A stretch of DNA of 64,000 nt, from assembly GCA_052267165.1 (NCBI GenBank), contig JBKQHO010000051.1, positions 1 to 64,000 on the forward strand, in the 5' to 3' direction. Both the position numbers and the translations under genes were made by a program. The stretch's first letter is position 1. The number at the start of each line of letters is the position of its first letter. Shown piece by piece: positions 47,048-55,924 of this stretch. Source of the stretch: CAWICD01 sp052267165 (GTDB taxonomy: Bacteria; Vulcanimicrobiota; Vulcanimicrobiia; Vulcanimicrobiales; Vulcanimicrobiaceae). The notes beneath the pieces are model-generated. The model was not told where the DNA came from and ran no database searches. It saw only the letters and a program-made list of their open reading frames with translations.

Positions 47048-48004
47048 TCAAGCGGTTTCGTCGACGACGCGGTTGCGTTGCAATCCGAGGTCGATGAGGC
47101 CGTCGGAAGTTGCGATGCGCGACTCGACGAGGTCTCCCGCCTCGAGATACTGCGTTCTGGCTGCCTGCAGCTTCATGAACGTCTTCCACTTGGCCGCTTC
47201 AGGCAGTAGCGCCCCAAGCCTCTGCATTAGCGGCGACGGAAGGCTGAGCGCGCAGCCGGCCGGCGTACCAGTCGACAGCAGATCACCGGCGTACAGGTCG
47301 TGGATCCCCGACAGTTCGGTTAGCGTCTCTGCGGGACCGTAGACTAGATTTGCGGTGGAATCCTTCTGACGCACGGAGCCGTTGACCGTCAACGTCACCT
47401 CGAGCTCTCGAAGCTTTGGGATATCCCGGGGCTCCAGGAGCCACAAGTAGGGGCCGACCGGGCCGAACGTGCGGAAGCTCTTTCCCTTATAGAACTGCAT
47501 TTGCGGGATTTGGACGTCGCGAGCGGAGTAGTCGTTGACGATCACCGCCCCGGCGACGTACTCGTGCAGGTTGGCATCCGTGATGACCCGCCGCGAGGTG
47601 ATGTCGCACCTGAGCAGCAGGCCCAGCTCGATTTCGTAGTCGAGAAAGCGCACCTCTCGCGGCCGCACCACGGTGGAGTCGGCGGGGACGATACAACTCG
47701 GCGCCTTGGTGAAGATCATATTGAACGTTTTGGCGTCCGGGTTCATGCCCGACTCGATCATGTGCCGGCGGTAGTTGGCGCCCTGGCAAATGAACTGTTG
47801 ATTGCGCGTGACCGGCGACAACCATTCCACCTCCGCCTCGCCGATGGTCGGCCCTTCCAGCGCTGAGAGCGTTTCGATGGAGTTCGCGCGGAGAAATGCC
47901 GCCGTCGTTTCGAACTCACCGGGGATCGGCGTGATGCTGCCTTCGCGAATGACGCCCCACTGGTCCCGGTCGCGATAACTGAAGTGCAGAACGTGCAGCG
48001 CCAT
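47048..48004 (-). CDS. Fumarylacetoacetate hydrolase family enzyme
   Basis: Start ATG 48004 shares one base with the preceding stop. 318 residues; the FAH fold is clear: ICQGANYRRHMIESGMNPD, FLDYEIELGLLLRCD (metal Glu pair), VAGAVIVNDYSARDVQ (metal Asp), YKGKSFRTFGPVGPYLW and LLSTGTPAGCAL. FAH-family enzymes cleave C-C bonds in ring-fission products (for example 2-hydroxy-6-oxo-dienoates or acylpyruvates). Given the hydroxylase and extradiol dioxygenase immediately upstream, it probably completes a meta-cleavage route. Confidence 0.9.
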   Translation of the reverse strand: MALHVLHFSYRDRDQWGVIREGSITPIPGEFETTAAFLRANSIETLSALEGPTIGEAEVEWLSPVTRNQQFICQGANYRRHMIESGMNPDAKTFNMIFTKAPSCIVPADSTVVRPREVRFLDYEIELGLLLRCDITSRRVITDANLHEYVAGAVIVNDYSARDVQIPQMQFYKGKSFRTFGPVGPYLWLLEPRDIPKLRELEVTLTVNGSVRQKDSTANLVYGPAETLTELSGIHDLYAGDLLSTGTPAGCALSLPSPLMQRLGALLPEAAKWKTFMKLQAARTQYLEAGDLVESRIATSDGLIDLGLQRNRVVDETA

Positions 48005-49074
48005 CAGCCGAAGAGCCTGGCGAGCGTGCGCAGCTTGGCCACATTGAGGTCGGGGCTGCGCCGGAGATTGCGGATGAGCACCGCGAGCTTTGCCGGGGTC
48101 ATCTTGGGGCTGGTAAAGCTGCGCGGCATCAGCTCGCCCCACTGTGACATGGCGTCCCGGTTGGCGGCGTAGATGCCAACGGGTTGGTCCGCGGTGAACA
48201 GGTCGCCGTCGCAGTAGTGCTCGTGCTTGTCGCCCCAAGGGTCTTGCCAATAATCGAAGATCTGGCTGCCGAGAATGTGCCTCCCGATGCCCCAGGCATG
48301 CTTCCAGCCCTGCTCTCGCAGGACGCGCTGGCCCATGCCTACCGCATCCGCGTCGACCACTTCGAACGCGCTGTGACTGTACGCCGCTTCGAATCCCTGC
48401 ACGAGCGCCAGGGTATGGTGATCCGCCGGCGTCGTGCCGAGGTCCAGGCGCATGAATGCAACGGCCGGCGATCCGTCGGGTAGCACTTGGATGTCGCTCG
48501 GGATGAAGCCGAAGTGCTGCGTATACCAAGCGCAGGTCGCCTGATAGTCGGCTAACTCGAGCACCACGTGCCCGAGACGAATCACGTCAGGCGGCGCTTG
48601 CTGCAGGCGCTGCGTCCCATTGACCCGGAGCGCGGCGTCCACAGAATTGAATGGCAGCGCGTGGCGATGGGGCAACTCATGGGAGGGTGCCTGCCCGGAT
48701 ATGGCCTCGACTCGGAACCCTGACGGGTCGGTCAGCCGCACGCGATACCCGCCGCTCGGCCACTCCAACGGCTCAACTGGCGATGCATCCGGCAGGCGAG
48801 CCAGGGCATCCAATTCCGCCGAGGTGTCGACGCGCAAGCCGAAACCGGCGAAGCGCGCCTTCTCCGCCTTTCGGACGACGTAGCAAAACGGTGCCGGCCC
48901 CGTGCCCCTGAGCAACAGCAGCTCGTCCTCGAACACGACGGTACGGAGACCGAAATCGGTCAGGAATCTGTGAGCCCTTGCCAAGTCGGGACGTTCGAAC
49001 ATCAGATAAGAGAGCGCTGACGCCTTGACGGTGGGATTCGGATGACGGGCCGGCTGCGCAGTGGTCAATTTCAT
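48004..49074 (-). CDS. Extradiol ring-cleavage dioxygenase (VOC)
   Basis: From ATG 49074, 356 residues, two vicinal-oxygen-chelate modules. Module 1 (ALSYLMFERPDLARAHRFLT) has lost metal ligands; module 2 has the 2-His-1-Glu set: RLGHVVLEL (H, ~residue 166), DHHTLALVQGF (H, ~230) and DPWGDKHEHYCDGD (E, ~290). Fe(II)-dependent extradiol cleavage of a catechol or related diol is the expected reaction. It follows the FAD hydroxylase by 14 bases and shares a base with the hydrolase start, so the three form one operon. Confidence 0.88.
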   Translation of the reverse strand: MKLTTAQPARHPNPTVKASALSYLMFERPDLARAHRFLTDFGLRTVVFEDELLLLRGTGPAPFCYVVRKAEKARFAGFGLRVDTSAELDALARLPDASPVEPLEWPSGGYRVRLTDPSGFRVEAISGQAPSHELPHRHALPFNSVDAALRVNGTQRLQQAPPDVIRLGHVVLELADYQATCAWYTQHFGFIPSDIQVLPDGSPAVAFMRLDLGTTPADHHTLALVQGFEAAYSHSAFEVVDADAVGMGQRVLREQGWKHAWGIGRHILGSQIFDYWQDPWGDKHEHYCDGDLFTADQPVGIYAANRDAMSQWGELMPRSFTSPKMTPAKLAVLIRNLRRSPDLNVAKLRTLARLFG

Positions 49075-49088
49075 CTTGGAATCTGGCC

Positions 49089-50759
49089 TCAAGCAGAGCG
49101 TGTGATGGTGTTGATAGCGGCCGTCGTCGTCGCACCGACCGGCGTTCCGAGCAGGGCGAGGCATTCGCGCACGAGCCGGTTCGCCTCGCTGGACGGCCCA
49201 TCAGTAGCGATTGTCCGATCGGGCCGCACGACTGCCGCCCAACCGACCGGCGCGGTGCGCGGGAGGAAGACGCCCTCGAGGTCCTCCCAGCAGCCGTCCC
49301 GGGAAAGGTGCAGCCGCTGCCCGCGATGCGTGATTTGAATGACGGTCCCGCCCGCCGCGGCAAAGGCCCGGGCGGTCTCGCCGTCCAGCGCGGCTCCGGC
49401 ATCACGGCCGAAACCAATCAGGGCCAGACCCGTACCGAGCACGTCGTCGCTGAAGCGCGAGTTGCCGTCGGCGCCTCGTACCAAGCCCTGCGGAATGACT
49501 CCACCCCGACGAAGCCTCGAATGCGAGCTGCCTTCGACGAAGAGTCCGCGCCGGAACTCATTCTTCGGCTTCACGCCCAGCTCGTCAAAGTGTTTGCGAA
49601 ACCGTGGAACGAGCCGCGCCAGGCGCATCGAACCGTGCGTCAGGAAAGCGATGCCGGCGTTCCGCGGCATGATGAGCCTTTTCATAAACTTCGCAAAGTC
49701 GATCATTGCCTTGGCATGCGGGCGCCGTTCGACATCGTAACTCTCGAGAATCTCGGGCGCGGCTCGTCCTTGAAGAACCCAAGCCAGCTTCCAGCACATG
49801 TTGGCAGCATCGCGCAATCCGGAGACCAGACCCTGTCCGACGAACGGCGGGGTGACGTGTGCCGCATCGCCGGCCAGGAAAACTCGACCTTTACTAAACG
49901 ACTTTACCGTTCTGGCATGAAAGCGGCAGACGGCCTTGCGCTCTATGATCATACGATCCGCGCGTCCCCAGGGCGCGAGCAGCCGGCGGATGCTCGGCTC
50001 CGACTCCATTTCCTCACGAGTCTCGCCCGGCCGGAGCATGAATTCCCACCGCTCGCGACCGCCTGGCGCTGTCATATGAGGACCCGGCCGCCGATGATCG
50101 CAGATGAACTCCACGTGGTCGATGGGCTCCGGAACATCGCGTGCGTCGATGACGAGCCAGTCCTCGGGAAAGGTCTGACCTTCGAACTCCTGGCCGATCA
50201 GCCGGCGCACGAGCGAGCTTGCTCCATCGGCGCCGACCAAGTAACGAGCCCTGACAGAGCGGGGGCACCCCTCCCCTACATCGAGGGAGGCGACGACAGT
50301 ATCGCCGTCTTCCACGAATTCCCTCAACTCAACACCGAGCGCAATCTGCGCGCACCCGTAGCCCTGCAGCCGTCTCCGCAGACACTGCTCGAGCTCGGGC
50401 TGATAGAACATCACGAGCTTGGGATGACCGTTGATGCCACCGACCGTGTTCATGCGTCCGAACTCGCCAAACAACGGCGATCGCATGCGGATGCTCGGTA
50501 TCGCGACCTTGGCGAAATCGCCGTCGGCGAGGCCTGCGAGTTGCAGGATGCGCAGCGCCTCGTTATCCAGAGCGATGGCGCGCGGCGCCATGAAGATGTC
50601 GGTCGACTTGTCGACGACGAGGACCCGCACGCCGTAGCGGGCGAGCAGATTGGCCACCGTGGCGCCCACCGGTCCAAACCCGACCACTAGCACGTCGACA
50701 TTGGAGGGCAGACCGAGCGCGTCGGATGGGGTCGCTGATCCTGGTGCAGTCGAGTTCAT
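49089..50759 (-). CDS. FAD-dependent aromatic hydroxylase (MhpA-like)
   Basis: Start ATG 50759 is preferred over 50777, because the latter lies in the promoter. 556 residues. It has the FAD fingerprint VDVLVVGFGPVGATVANLL, the DG motif ARYLVGADGASSLVRRLIG and the second FAD motif GRVFLAGDAAHVTPPFVGQG. This is the class A flavoprotein monooxygenase pattern of MhpA and related phenol-type hydroxylases, which use NAD(P)H and O2 to hydroxylate an aromatic ring. The C-terminal ~170 residues form a thioredoxin-like domain typical of the larger members. First gene of the aromatic operon, divergent from tetR. Confidence 0.92.
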   Translation of the reverse strand: MNSTAPGSATPSDALGLPSNVDVLVVGFGPVGATVANLLARYGVRVLVVDKSTDIFMAPRAIALDNEALRILQLAGLADGDFAKVAIPSIRMRSPLFGEFGRMNTVGGINGHPKLVMFYQPELEQCLRRRLQGYGCAQIALGVELREFVEDGDTVVASLDVGEGCPRSVRARYLVGADGASSLVRRLIGQEFEGQTFPEDWLVIDARDVPEPIDHVEFICDHRRPGPHMTAPGGRERWEFMLRPGETREEMESEPSIRRLLAPWGRADRMIIERKAVCRFHARTVKSFSKGRVFLAGDAAHVTPPFVGQGLVSGLRDAANMCWKLAWVLQGRAAPEILESYDVERRPHAKAMIDFAKFMKRLIMPRNAGIAFLTHGSMRLARLVPRFRKHFDELGVKPKNEFRRGLFVEGSSHSRLRRGGVIPQGLVRGADGNSRFSDDVLGTGLALIGFGRDAGAALDGETARAFAAAGGTVIQITHRGQRLHLSRDGCWEDLEGVFLPRTAPVGWAAVVRPDRTIATDGPSSEANRLVRECLALLGTPVGATTTAAINTITRSA

Positions 50760-50761
50760 AT

Positions 50762-50795
50762 TTGACAGTTTATTCATAACTGAGTACTATGTCAA
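50762..50795. promoter_or_regulatory. Overlapping divergent promoters with inverted repeat
   Basis: Plus strand: TTGACA (50762-50767), 17 bases, TACTAT (50785-50790), driving tetR. Minus strand: TTGACA (50795-50790), 17 bases, TAAACT (50772-50767), driving the hydroxylase, whose ATG 50759 lies at the predicted start site. The two -35 boxes form one inverted repeat TTGACA ... TGTCAA, so the promoters interlock. An inner CAGTT-TATTCAT-AACTG repeat is a candidate TetR operator. Confidence 0.75.
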
Positions 50796-50839
50796 CTATG
50801 ACGGCGCGTTTTTTCGTGCTATGAGAGGCAGTATCCCAC

Positions 50840-51595
50840 ATGGCAAGCTCACTGAAGCGCAGCGCCGGAAAGCAGCCGGGGCCCAAGCCGTCTGTGGTAT
50901 CCGCTCCGGCAATCGTCGAGCGCGAGCCGCGCGGCGCGCGCCGCAAGCGGGAAACGCGCTCCCGCCTCCTTGCAGCCGCCTTGAAGTTGATGGCCGAGAA
51001 AGGCATGGAGGGTGTGGCCATCAACGAGATCACCGAAGCTGCGGACGTCGGCTCCGGCTCTTTCTACAATCATTTCGAGTCAAAGGAAGCGATCTACGCG
51101 GCGGTCGTGGACAGCGTCTTTGGGGAGTTCTCCGATGCCCTCGACGAGCTCGTCAGCAATATCTTGGATCCCGCAGAAGTTGTTTCAGTCTGCGTGCGCC
51201 ACACGCTGCTGCGCGCGGGGCGGGATCCAACGTGGGGGCAATTCTTGATCCGCGAGGGCTTCTCGACGCAGTCGCTCGAGCGGGGTCTCGCTCAGCAGCT
51301 TCTTCGGCATATCCGCCAAGGGATCGCAGCTGGACGTTTCTCGATCGCCATCGCCGATGCCCTGATTGGCCTGATCTCCGTCGGCGGCCCTGTCCTGGCT
51401 TCGATCGCAGTCGCGCAGAAGCTTGGGGTTGCCGCGGGGCCCCGGGCCGCCGGGCTGGCGGAGCTCGGCTTCAACACGAACCACCTCCCTGAGCGCACGG
51501 CGGCGGTCGTGCTGCAAACGCTCGGCCTCGACCGGGCTGCAGCGGAAGAGGTCGCACACCGGCCGTTGCCGGCCGTGGAGTCGCAAATCGAGTAA
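50840..51595 (+). CDS. TetR family regulator
   Basis: A 251-residue regulator with a long basic N-terminus (~40 residues) before the helix-turn-helix (RSRLLAAALKLMAEKGMEGV, INEITEAADVGSGSFYNHFE; residues ~41-80). The ligand-binding C-terminal half is larger than average. Divergent from the aromatic hydroxylase operon across a 63-base promoter region, so it most likely represses that operon and itself until an aromatic ligand binds. An in-frame ATG at 50821 is an alternative start; GAGAGG precedes 50840. Confidence 0.9.
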   Translation: MASSLKRSAGKQPGPKPSVVSAPAIVEREPRGARRKRETRSRLLAAALKLMAEKGMEGVAINEITEAADVGSGSFYNHFESKEAIYAAVVDSVFGEFSDALDELVSNILDPAEVVSVCVRHTLLRAGRDPTWGQFLIREGFSTQSLERGLAQQLLRHIRQGIAAGRFSIAIADALIGLISVGGPVLASIAVAQKLGVAAGPRAAGLAELGFNTNHLPERTAAVVLQTLGLDRAAAEEVAHRPLPAVESQIE

Positions 51596-51917
51596 CGTCG
51601 CGAACATATCGTTCCGTTGGCGCAGCGCGGGGGGCCCGCGATCAGGTTTGCGGTCGCCATCATCCATAGCATGAATCCGCAGCGCCAAGATGATCCGCTT
51701 TTCGTGGCGCAAGCCTGTCCGGGCGGCTCGAGACCATCGACAGCTTCGGCCAGTTGCGGCATCGGAAGGAAGCTCGACGAACGGCTTCACCCGCCGGCTC
51801 GAAGTAATCGATTCCATGAAAGGATCGGCAATAGCGGTCTTCGCGGATGGCAAATCAATTCAAGTTAAGGCCATGGAGCTTTATAGATCGCTCCTATGAT
51901 TCGCTGTCATAGGCGGC
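51596..51917. other. Intergenic region after tetR
   Basis: 322 bases; no gene or repeat recognised. Confidence 0.4.
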
Positions 51918-52187
51918 TTGGCTTGGCTGCTCTCGATATCGGGCGTCGTCAACGACGTCTCGGGAGGTCTTCCGCTCTATCAGGTACTAGCGAAGACGGC
52001 TACCGCGGAGTTCTTTCGGGAGCTCGCGGGCCGGCCTCTTGCTCCCTTCGACTCGCGCGACTTCGGAAGTCACCTCTCGAATGAGGATCTGATTTGCACG
52101 TGGGCCGCGCTCTTCTTCATTCCTTCGCGTTACTGGATCGGAAGATGGCACGACGCACTCGAAAAGTGGGCGCAGACGGAGCCTTGA
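51918..52187 (+). CDS. Doubtful small open frame
   Basis: An 89-codon frame (MAWLLSISGVVNDVSGGLPL ... WAALFFIPSRYWIGRWHDAL) that ends one base before the convergent ftsH stop. Composition is protein-like, but the start is a non-ATG codon with poor ribosome site and no family is recognised. It could be a decayed membrane protein. Confidence 0.3.
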   Translation: MAWLLSISGVVNDVSGGLPLYQVLAKTATAEFFRELAGRPLAPFDSRDFGSHLSNEDLICTWAALFFIPSRYWIGRWHDALEKWAQTEP

Positions 52188-54113
52188 CTAGCCTGCGCCG
52201 GCCGCGCTCGCCGTCCGGCGCGCTCCGAGTATCTGCGCCAGTTGCGCGGAATTGACCGTCTCTTCTTTGAGGAGCAACTCGACCAATTGATCGAGCTGTG
52301 CCCGAGCACCGCCCAACGTTTGCGCCGCGGCCTCGTGAGCCTCGCCGAGGAGACGTTGGATGTCCTCGTCGATGCGGGCAGCCGTTGCTTCGCTGTAGTC
52401 TCGGTTCTGCGAGAGCTCGTATCCCAAGAATGGTTGTTGTTCGTCCGATCTGAACGCTAAGAAGCCGAGACTGCCCATGCCCCACGACGTGACCATCTGA
52501 CGGGCGAGGCTCGTCGCTTGAACGAGATCGTTCTCGGCACCGGTCGTCACCTGGTTGAAGACGAGTTCCTCCGCAGTCCGGCCTGCAAGCATAACGATGA
52601 GGCGCGACTTTAAGTACGCCTCGCTCACGTTTTGCCGCTCTTGCGCCGGCAATTGTTCCGTTAAGCCGAGGGCCTGGCCGTGCGGAACGATCGTGACCTT
52701 CTGCACCGGATCTGCGCCCGGCGTAAGCCACGCCGCGACGGTGTGCCCCGATTCATGATATGCGACGATTCGACGGTCGGCGGGGTCGACGAGTTGCGGA
52801 TGCGTTGCACCCAATCGCACTTTGTCTAAAGCCGCATCGAAGTCGGCCATCGTTACGCCGGAGTGATTCGCCCGCGCCGCCCCGAGTGCGGCCTCGTTGC
52901 ACAGATTTTCGAGATCGGCGCCGCTCATCCCGATCGTCGCGGCGGCAAGCAACCGGATGTCGACGTCGGGCGCCAGCTTCAGCTTGCGCGTGTGGATGCG
53001 CAAAACCCCCTCGCGCCCGTCTCGATCCGGGATCTCGATCGTCACTTGCCGGTCGAACCGCCCCGGACGCAGCAATGCAGGATCGAGCACGTCAGGCCGG
53101 TTCGTCGCTGCGAGCACGATGATGTTGAGCCGCGGGTCGAAGCCGTCGAGTTCGCCCAAGAGCTGGTTAAGCGTTTGCTCCCGCTCATCGTTCACGGTCC
53201 CGACCCCGGCTCCACGGCGTCGCCCGACGGCATCGAGTTCGTCGATGAACACGATCGCAGGTGCGGCTGCCTTGGCCTGACTGAACAGGTCGCGGACCCT
53301 GCTCGCGCCGACTCCTACGAACATCTCGACGAACTCCGATGCGTTCAGGCTAAAGAACGGCACGCCGGCTTCACCTGCCACGGCGCGGGCGAGGAGGGTC
53401 TTGCCGGTCCCCGGAGCCCCGACGAGCAGGACGCCCTTCGGGATTCGCGCGCCTAATGCGCGGTACTTGTCCGGATGTTTGAGGAAATCGACTTCCTCTT
53501 CTAATTCGGCCTTCGCTTCAGCGGCGTCGGCGACGTCTTCAAACGTTACCTTCGGCTGATCGCTTGTATACTGCTGCGGCTTCGCGCGGCCGAATCCGAG
53601 GACGGACGCCGGACCCTGACCGGCACGCTGCAGCATCCAGAGGAGAAACCCCAACAGCAGTACGGTCGGAAGCCAGCCGAGTACGGCGCCGAGCCACGCC
53701 GGTGCTGCCGGCTCCACGTTGACGCTCACGTTGCGGGATTCTAGCAGCGGCATGAGCGCCGAATCCCCGATCGCCTGAGGAAACGTCGTCGTAAACGTCG
53801 TGTAAGCGCTCGGCGACGCACCTGGTGAGGGTTGGGTAGCAGGTGACGACGAGCGTGGAGCAGGCGTGTAGGGTTTCGCAAAGGCTCCGTTGATTTGATT
53901 GCCGGCAACATTGACCTGGGAAATGTTGCCCTTGCGGACTTGCGTCAAGAACTCGGTATATGGAATGACAACGCCGGCGCCACCCTGATTCGTGAAGAGC
54001 GCAATGAGGTTCCAAACGCTCAGCAACACGATGAGGGCCAGCCACCATTGAAGTAGGCCCTTTCGCAGCGGTCCGCCGGGCTTCGATCCAGGCTCCGGTT
54101 TCTGTTCCATCAC
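52188..54113 (-). CDS. ftsH: Membrane AAA+ zinc protease FtsH
   Basis: A 641-residue FtsH. Two membrane helices (WWLALIVLLSVWNLIALF, ~residues 24-41; VLGWLPTVLLLGFLLWML, ~143-160) flank an extracytoplasmic loop that here carries a Pro/Ser-rich insert. AAA motifs: Walker A GAPGTGKT (~232), Walker B FIDELDAVGR (~290), SRH with ATNRPDVLD and RPGRFDR. Protease: HESGHTVAAWL (~450) and the third zinc ligand Asp in TTGAENDL. It degrades misfolded and regulatory membrane proteins. ATG at 54113 or 54110. Lies next to an AI-2E permease and other envelope-stress genes. Confidence 0.96.
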   Translation of the reverse strand: MMEQKPEPGSKPGGPLRKGLLQWWLALIVLLSVWNLIALFTNQGGAGVVIPYTEFLTQVRKGNISQVNVAGNQINGAFAKPYTPAPRSSSPATQPSPGASPSAYTTFTTTFPQAIGDSALMPLLESRNVSVNVEPAAPAWLGAVLGWLPTVLLLGFLLWMLQRAGQGPASVLGFGRAKPQQYTSDQPKVTFEDVADAAEAKAELEEEVDFLKHPDKYRALGARIPKGVLLVGAPGTGKTLLARAVAGEAGVPFFSLNASEFVEMFVGVGASRVRDLFSQAKAAAPAIVFIDELDAVGRRRGAGVGTVNDEREQTLNQLLGELDGFDPRLNIIVLAATNRPDVLDPALLRPGRFDRQVTIEIPDRDGREGVLRIHTRKLKLAPDVDIRLLAAATIGMSGADLENLCNEAALGAARANHSGVTMADFDAALDKVRLGATHPQLVDPADRRIVAYHESGHTVAAWLTPGADPVQKVTIVPHGQALGLTEQLPAQERQNVSEAYLKSRLIVMLAGRTAEELVFNQVTTGAENDLVQATSLARQMVTSWGMGSLGFLAFRSDEQQPFLGYELSQNRDYSEATAARIDEDIQRLLGEAHEAAAQTLGGARAQLDQLVELLLKEETVNSAQLAQILGARRTASAAGAG

Positions 54114-54194
54114 GGCTCACTTCGAGAATCGGCCTAAGCAGCCTTGGCTACGGCAAATCCAATTCGTTCCTCCGCGACCACTGAGGGAGCGAAC

Positions 54195-55256
54195 TCACGA
54201 TTCCTGAAAACTTCGAATTGCAGGAGCGAGCAGGCGCACAGCGATCGTTTGCAAGACGGCTGCCGCCGGCACCGCTAAGACGACGCCGTTGATGCCGAAA
54301 AGCGCTCCGCCGATCGCGGTCGCGAGAATCGTCGACAGCGGGTCGACGTCAAGTCCCTTCTTGAAGATTAGCGGCGAGATGAAGCTGCCTTCGAAGCCCT
54401 CCATCAACGATATGAGAAGGACGGCTTCGGCCGCTTTCGTCCAGCCCTGCGCCGTCAATACGACGGCACCCACCGTCAGCACGGCGATCAGCGTGCCGAG
54501 ATAGGGAATGGCGACCAAGAGCCCTTGCACGAGGCCTAGGACGATCGGATACGGCGCCCGTAACCAAGAGAGCAGAATCATACTGGCCAGGGCAACGATC
54601 GTGCCGTTGATGAGGGTACCGCTCACGTAGAGCCCGAGTTTGCCTCCCATCTCACGGAACAAAGCATCCGCACCATCACGCTCGCTCGGCCGGACGAGCG
54701 TGAGGACGAATCCTCTGAGCGCATCGGACGATCCGAGCCAGAACAGCGCCAAGAGCAAGACGAGCACGAGCGTCGAGATGAAGGCGGCGATGCCGGCGTC
54801 AGCGTCGAGAAGACCTCGCGTGAAGGAAACGAGGCTCGTCCCGAGCATCGGGACCAGCCACTCAAAGCCGCCCGTGGGAGGCTTGCCTCCGCTCAGGAAT
54901 TGCTGTAAGACCGCGGCGACGTCTGCCAGAAAGCCCGGCAGCGAGCGCCAGAGGGCGATCGCCTGCGGCGCGAGAGCGCGCACCGGGATTATCCATGCAA
55001 GTCCGATCGCGGCGGCAATGGTCGCAAACGTCGTCGCAAGCGCAAGGGGTCGCGGTATCCGCGCGCTCAGCCGGTCGACGAGCGGCCGAGCAGCCTCCGC
55101 GACGACCACTGCACCGAAGAACGCGAGCACGACGCCTTGTGCCTTCACCAAGGTGAAGCAAATCGCGACGGTCGCGGCCACGACTGCGGCCGCGACCGCC
55201 GCTATCGCGGCCGCATTGGAGAGCGCGCCATGCGAGGCGGTCGAGCGCTCCGGCAC
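54195..55256 (-). CDS. AI-2E family transporter
   Basis: A 353-residue permease with seven to eight predicted helices (AAIAAVAAAVVAATVAICFT, VVLAFFGAVVVAEAARPLVD, IVLGLVQGLLVAIPYLGTLI). The family motif region SGTLINGTIVALASMILL and GVVLAVPAAAVLQTIAV are present. Members export autoinducer-2 or act as Na+/H+ antiporters; substrate here unknown. The stop is one base from the upstream end of the next gene (55258 on the same strand follows by one base), so it belongs to an operon with the LolA-like gene and the M48 protease. Confidence 0.88.
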   Translation of the reverse strand: MPERSTASHGALSNAAAIAAVAAAVVAATVAICFTLVKAQGVVLAFFGAVVVAEAARPLVDRLSARIPRPLALATTFATIAAAIGLAWIIPVRALAPQAIALWRSLPGFLADVAAVLQQFLSGGKPPTGGFEWLVPMLGTSLVSFTRGLLDADAGIAAFISTLVLVLLLALFWLGSSDALRGFVLTLVRPSERDGADALFREMGGKLGLYVSGTLINGTIVALASMILLSWLRAPYPIVLGLVQGLLVAIPYLGTLIAVLTVGAVVLTAQGWTKAAEAVLLISLMEGFEGSFISPLIFKKGLDVDPLSTILATAIGGALFGINGVVLAVPAAAVLQTIAVRLLAPAIRSFQES

Positions 55257-55257
55257 G

Positions 55258-55911
55258 CTACTGGGCTGCGGCGAAGACGGAATCGGGAAGCCTGACGTTC
55301 AGTTGGTAGTTCGAAAACGTGGTCTCCGAATCTGCGTGCACTCCGCCGCCGCGCGTCTTCGTCGAGCTGGTGCGCACGAGCTGATACCCGCCGACGGACT
55401 CGTAGGTCTGGTCGCTCGTGATCGTCACGCCGTTCTGTTTCGACCAGGCGTATCGTTGCACGAGGCCGGAGGAATTCTGGACGACCGCATCGATGCTACG
55501 GACGCTTCCCTGCTCCACCGGCACGAGGTGATAGGTCGTGGCGTCTGCCGTGCGTGAGAGCACCGAGATTGCGTATCGCTTCGCCCAGCTCGACGCCGGC
55601 CCGATCGAGGGCTGGTTCTCGACGATCGGTCGCGCGATCGCAGGGATATTGTCGAAGATCACCTTGGATTGCTCATCGCGACTGTAGAGCGTCCCGCGCA
55701 GAGTAAAACCGCCGAGCGGCAGATGCGTTGCGACCTCCATGTGCGCCTCGTACGAAGCCAACCCCTTATTGACGCCAAGCACCTTCTGGAAGACCGGATC
55801 CGTGCTTGCTTCGAACGTTTGAGCGCCGGCAGCAGAGAGCGCCAGGCACGCTAGAGCGAGCCCAAAACCGACCTTCGACCAGATGAGGACCCGGCCCCGT
55901 CTTTTGTGCAT
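55258..55911 (-). CDS. LolA-like exported protein 1
   Basis: Start ATG 55911 with GAGGGATGATA upstream. 217 residues: signal peptide (VGFGLALACLALSAAGAQTF), then a beta-rich outer-membrane lipoprotein-sorting-like fold (YEAHMEVATHLPLGGFTLRG, LYSRDEQSKVIFDNIP, GYQLVRTSSTKTRGG), ending FSNYQLNVRLPDSVFAAAQ. A paralogue at 59706 ends LSNYRLDARVPASVFAEES. Its molecular role is not known; it may carry lipids or sense envelope state. Between M48 protease and AI-2E genes. Confidence 0.7.
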   Translation of the reverse strand: MHKRRGRVLIWSKVGFGLALACLALSAAGAQTFEASTDPVFQKVLGVNKGLASYEAHMEVATHLPLGGFTLRGTLYSRDEQSKVIFDNIPAIARPIVENQPSIGPASSWAKRYAISVLSRTADATTYHLVPVEQGSVRSIDAVVQNSSGLVQRYAWSKQNGVTITSDQTYESVGGYQLVRTSSTKTRGGGVHADSETTFSNYQLNVRLPDSVFAAAQ

Positions 55912-55924
55912 TATCATCCCTCGA

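Noticed and set aside
48005..48529. Extension of the FAH frame upstream to 493 residues
   Set aside because: It overlaps the dioxygenase gene on the same strand in another frame; MALHVLHFS at 48004 is the family start.
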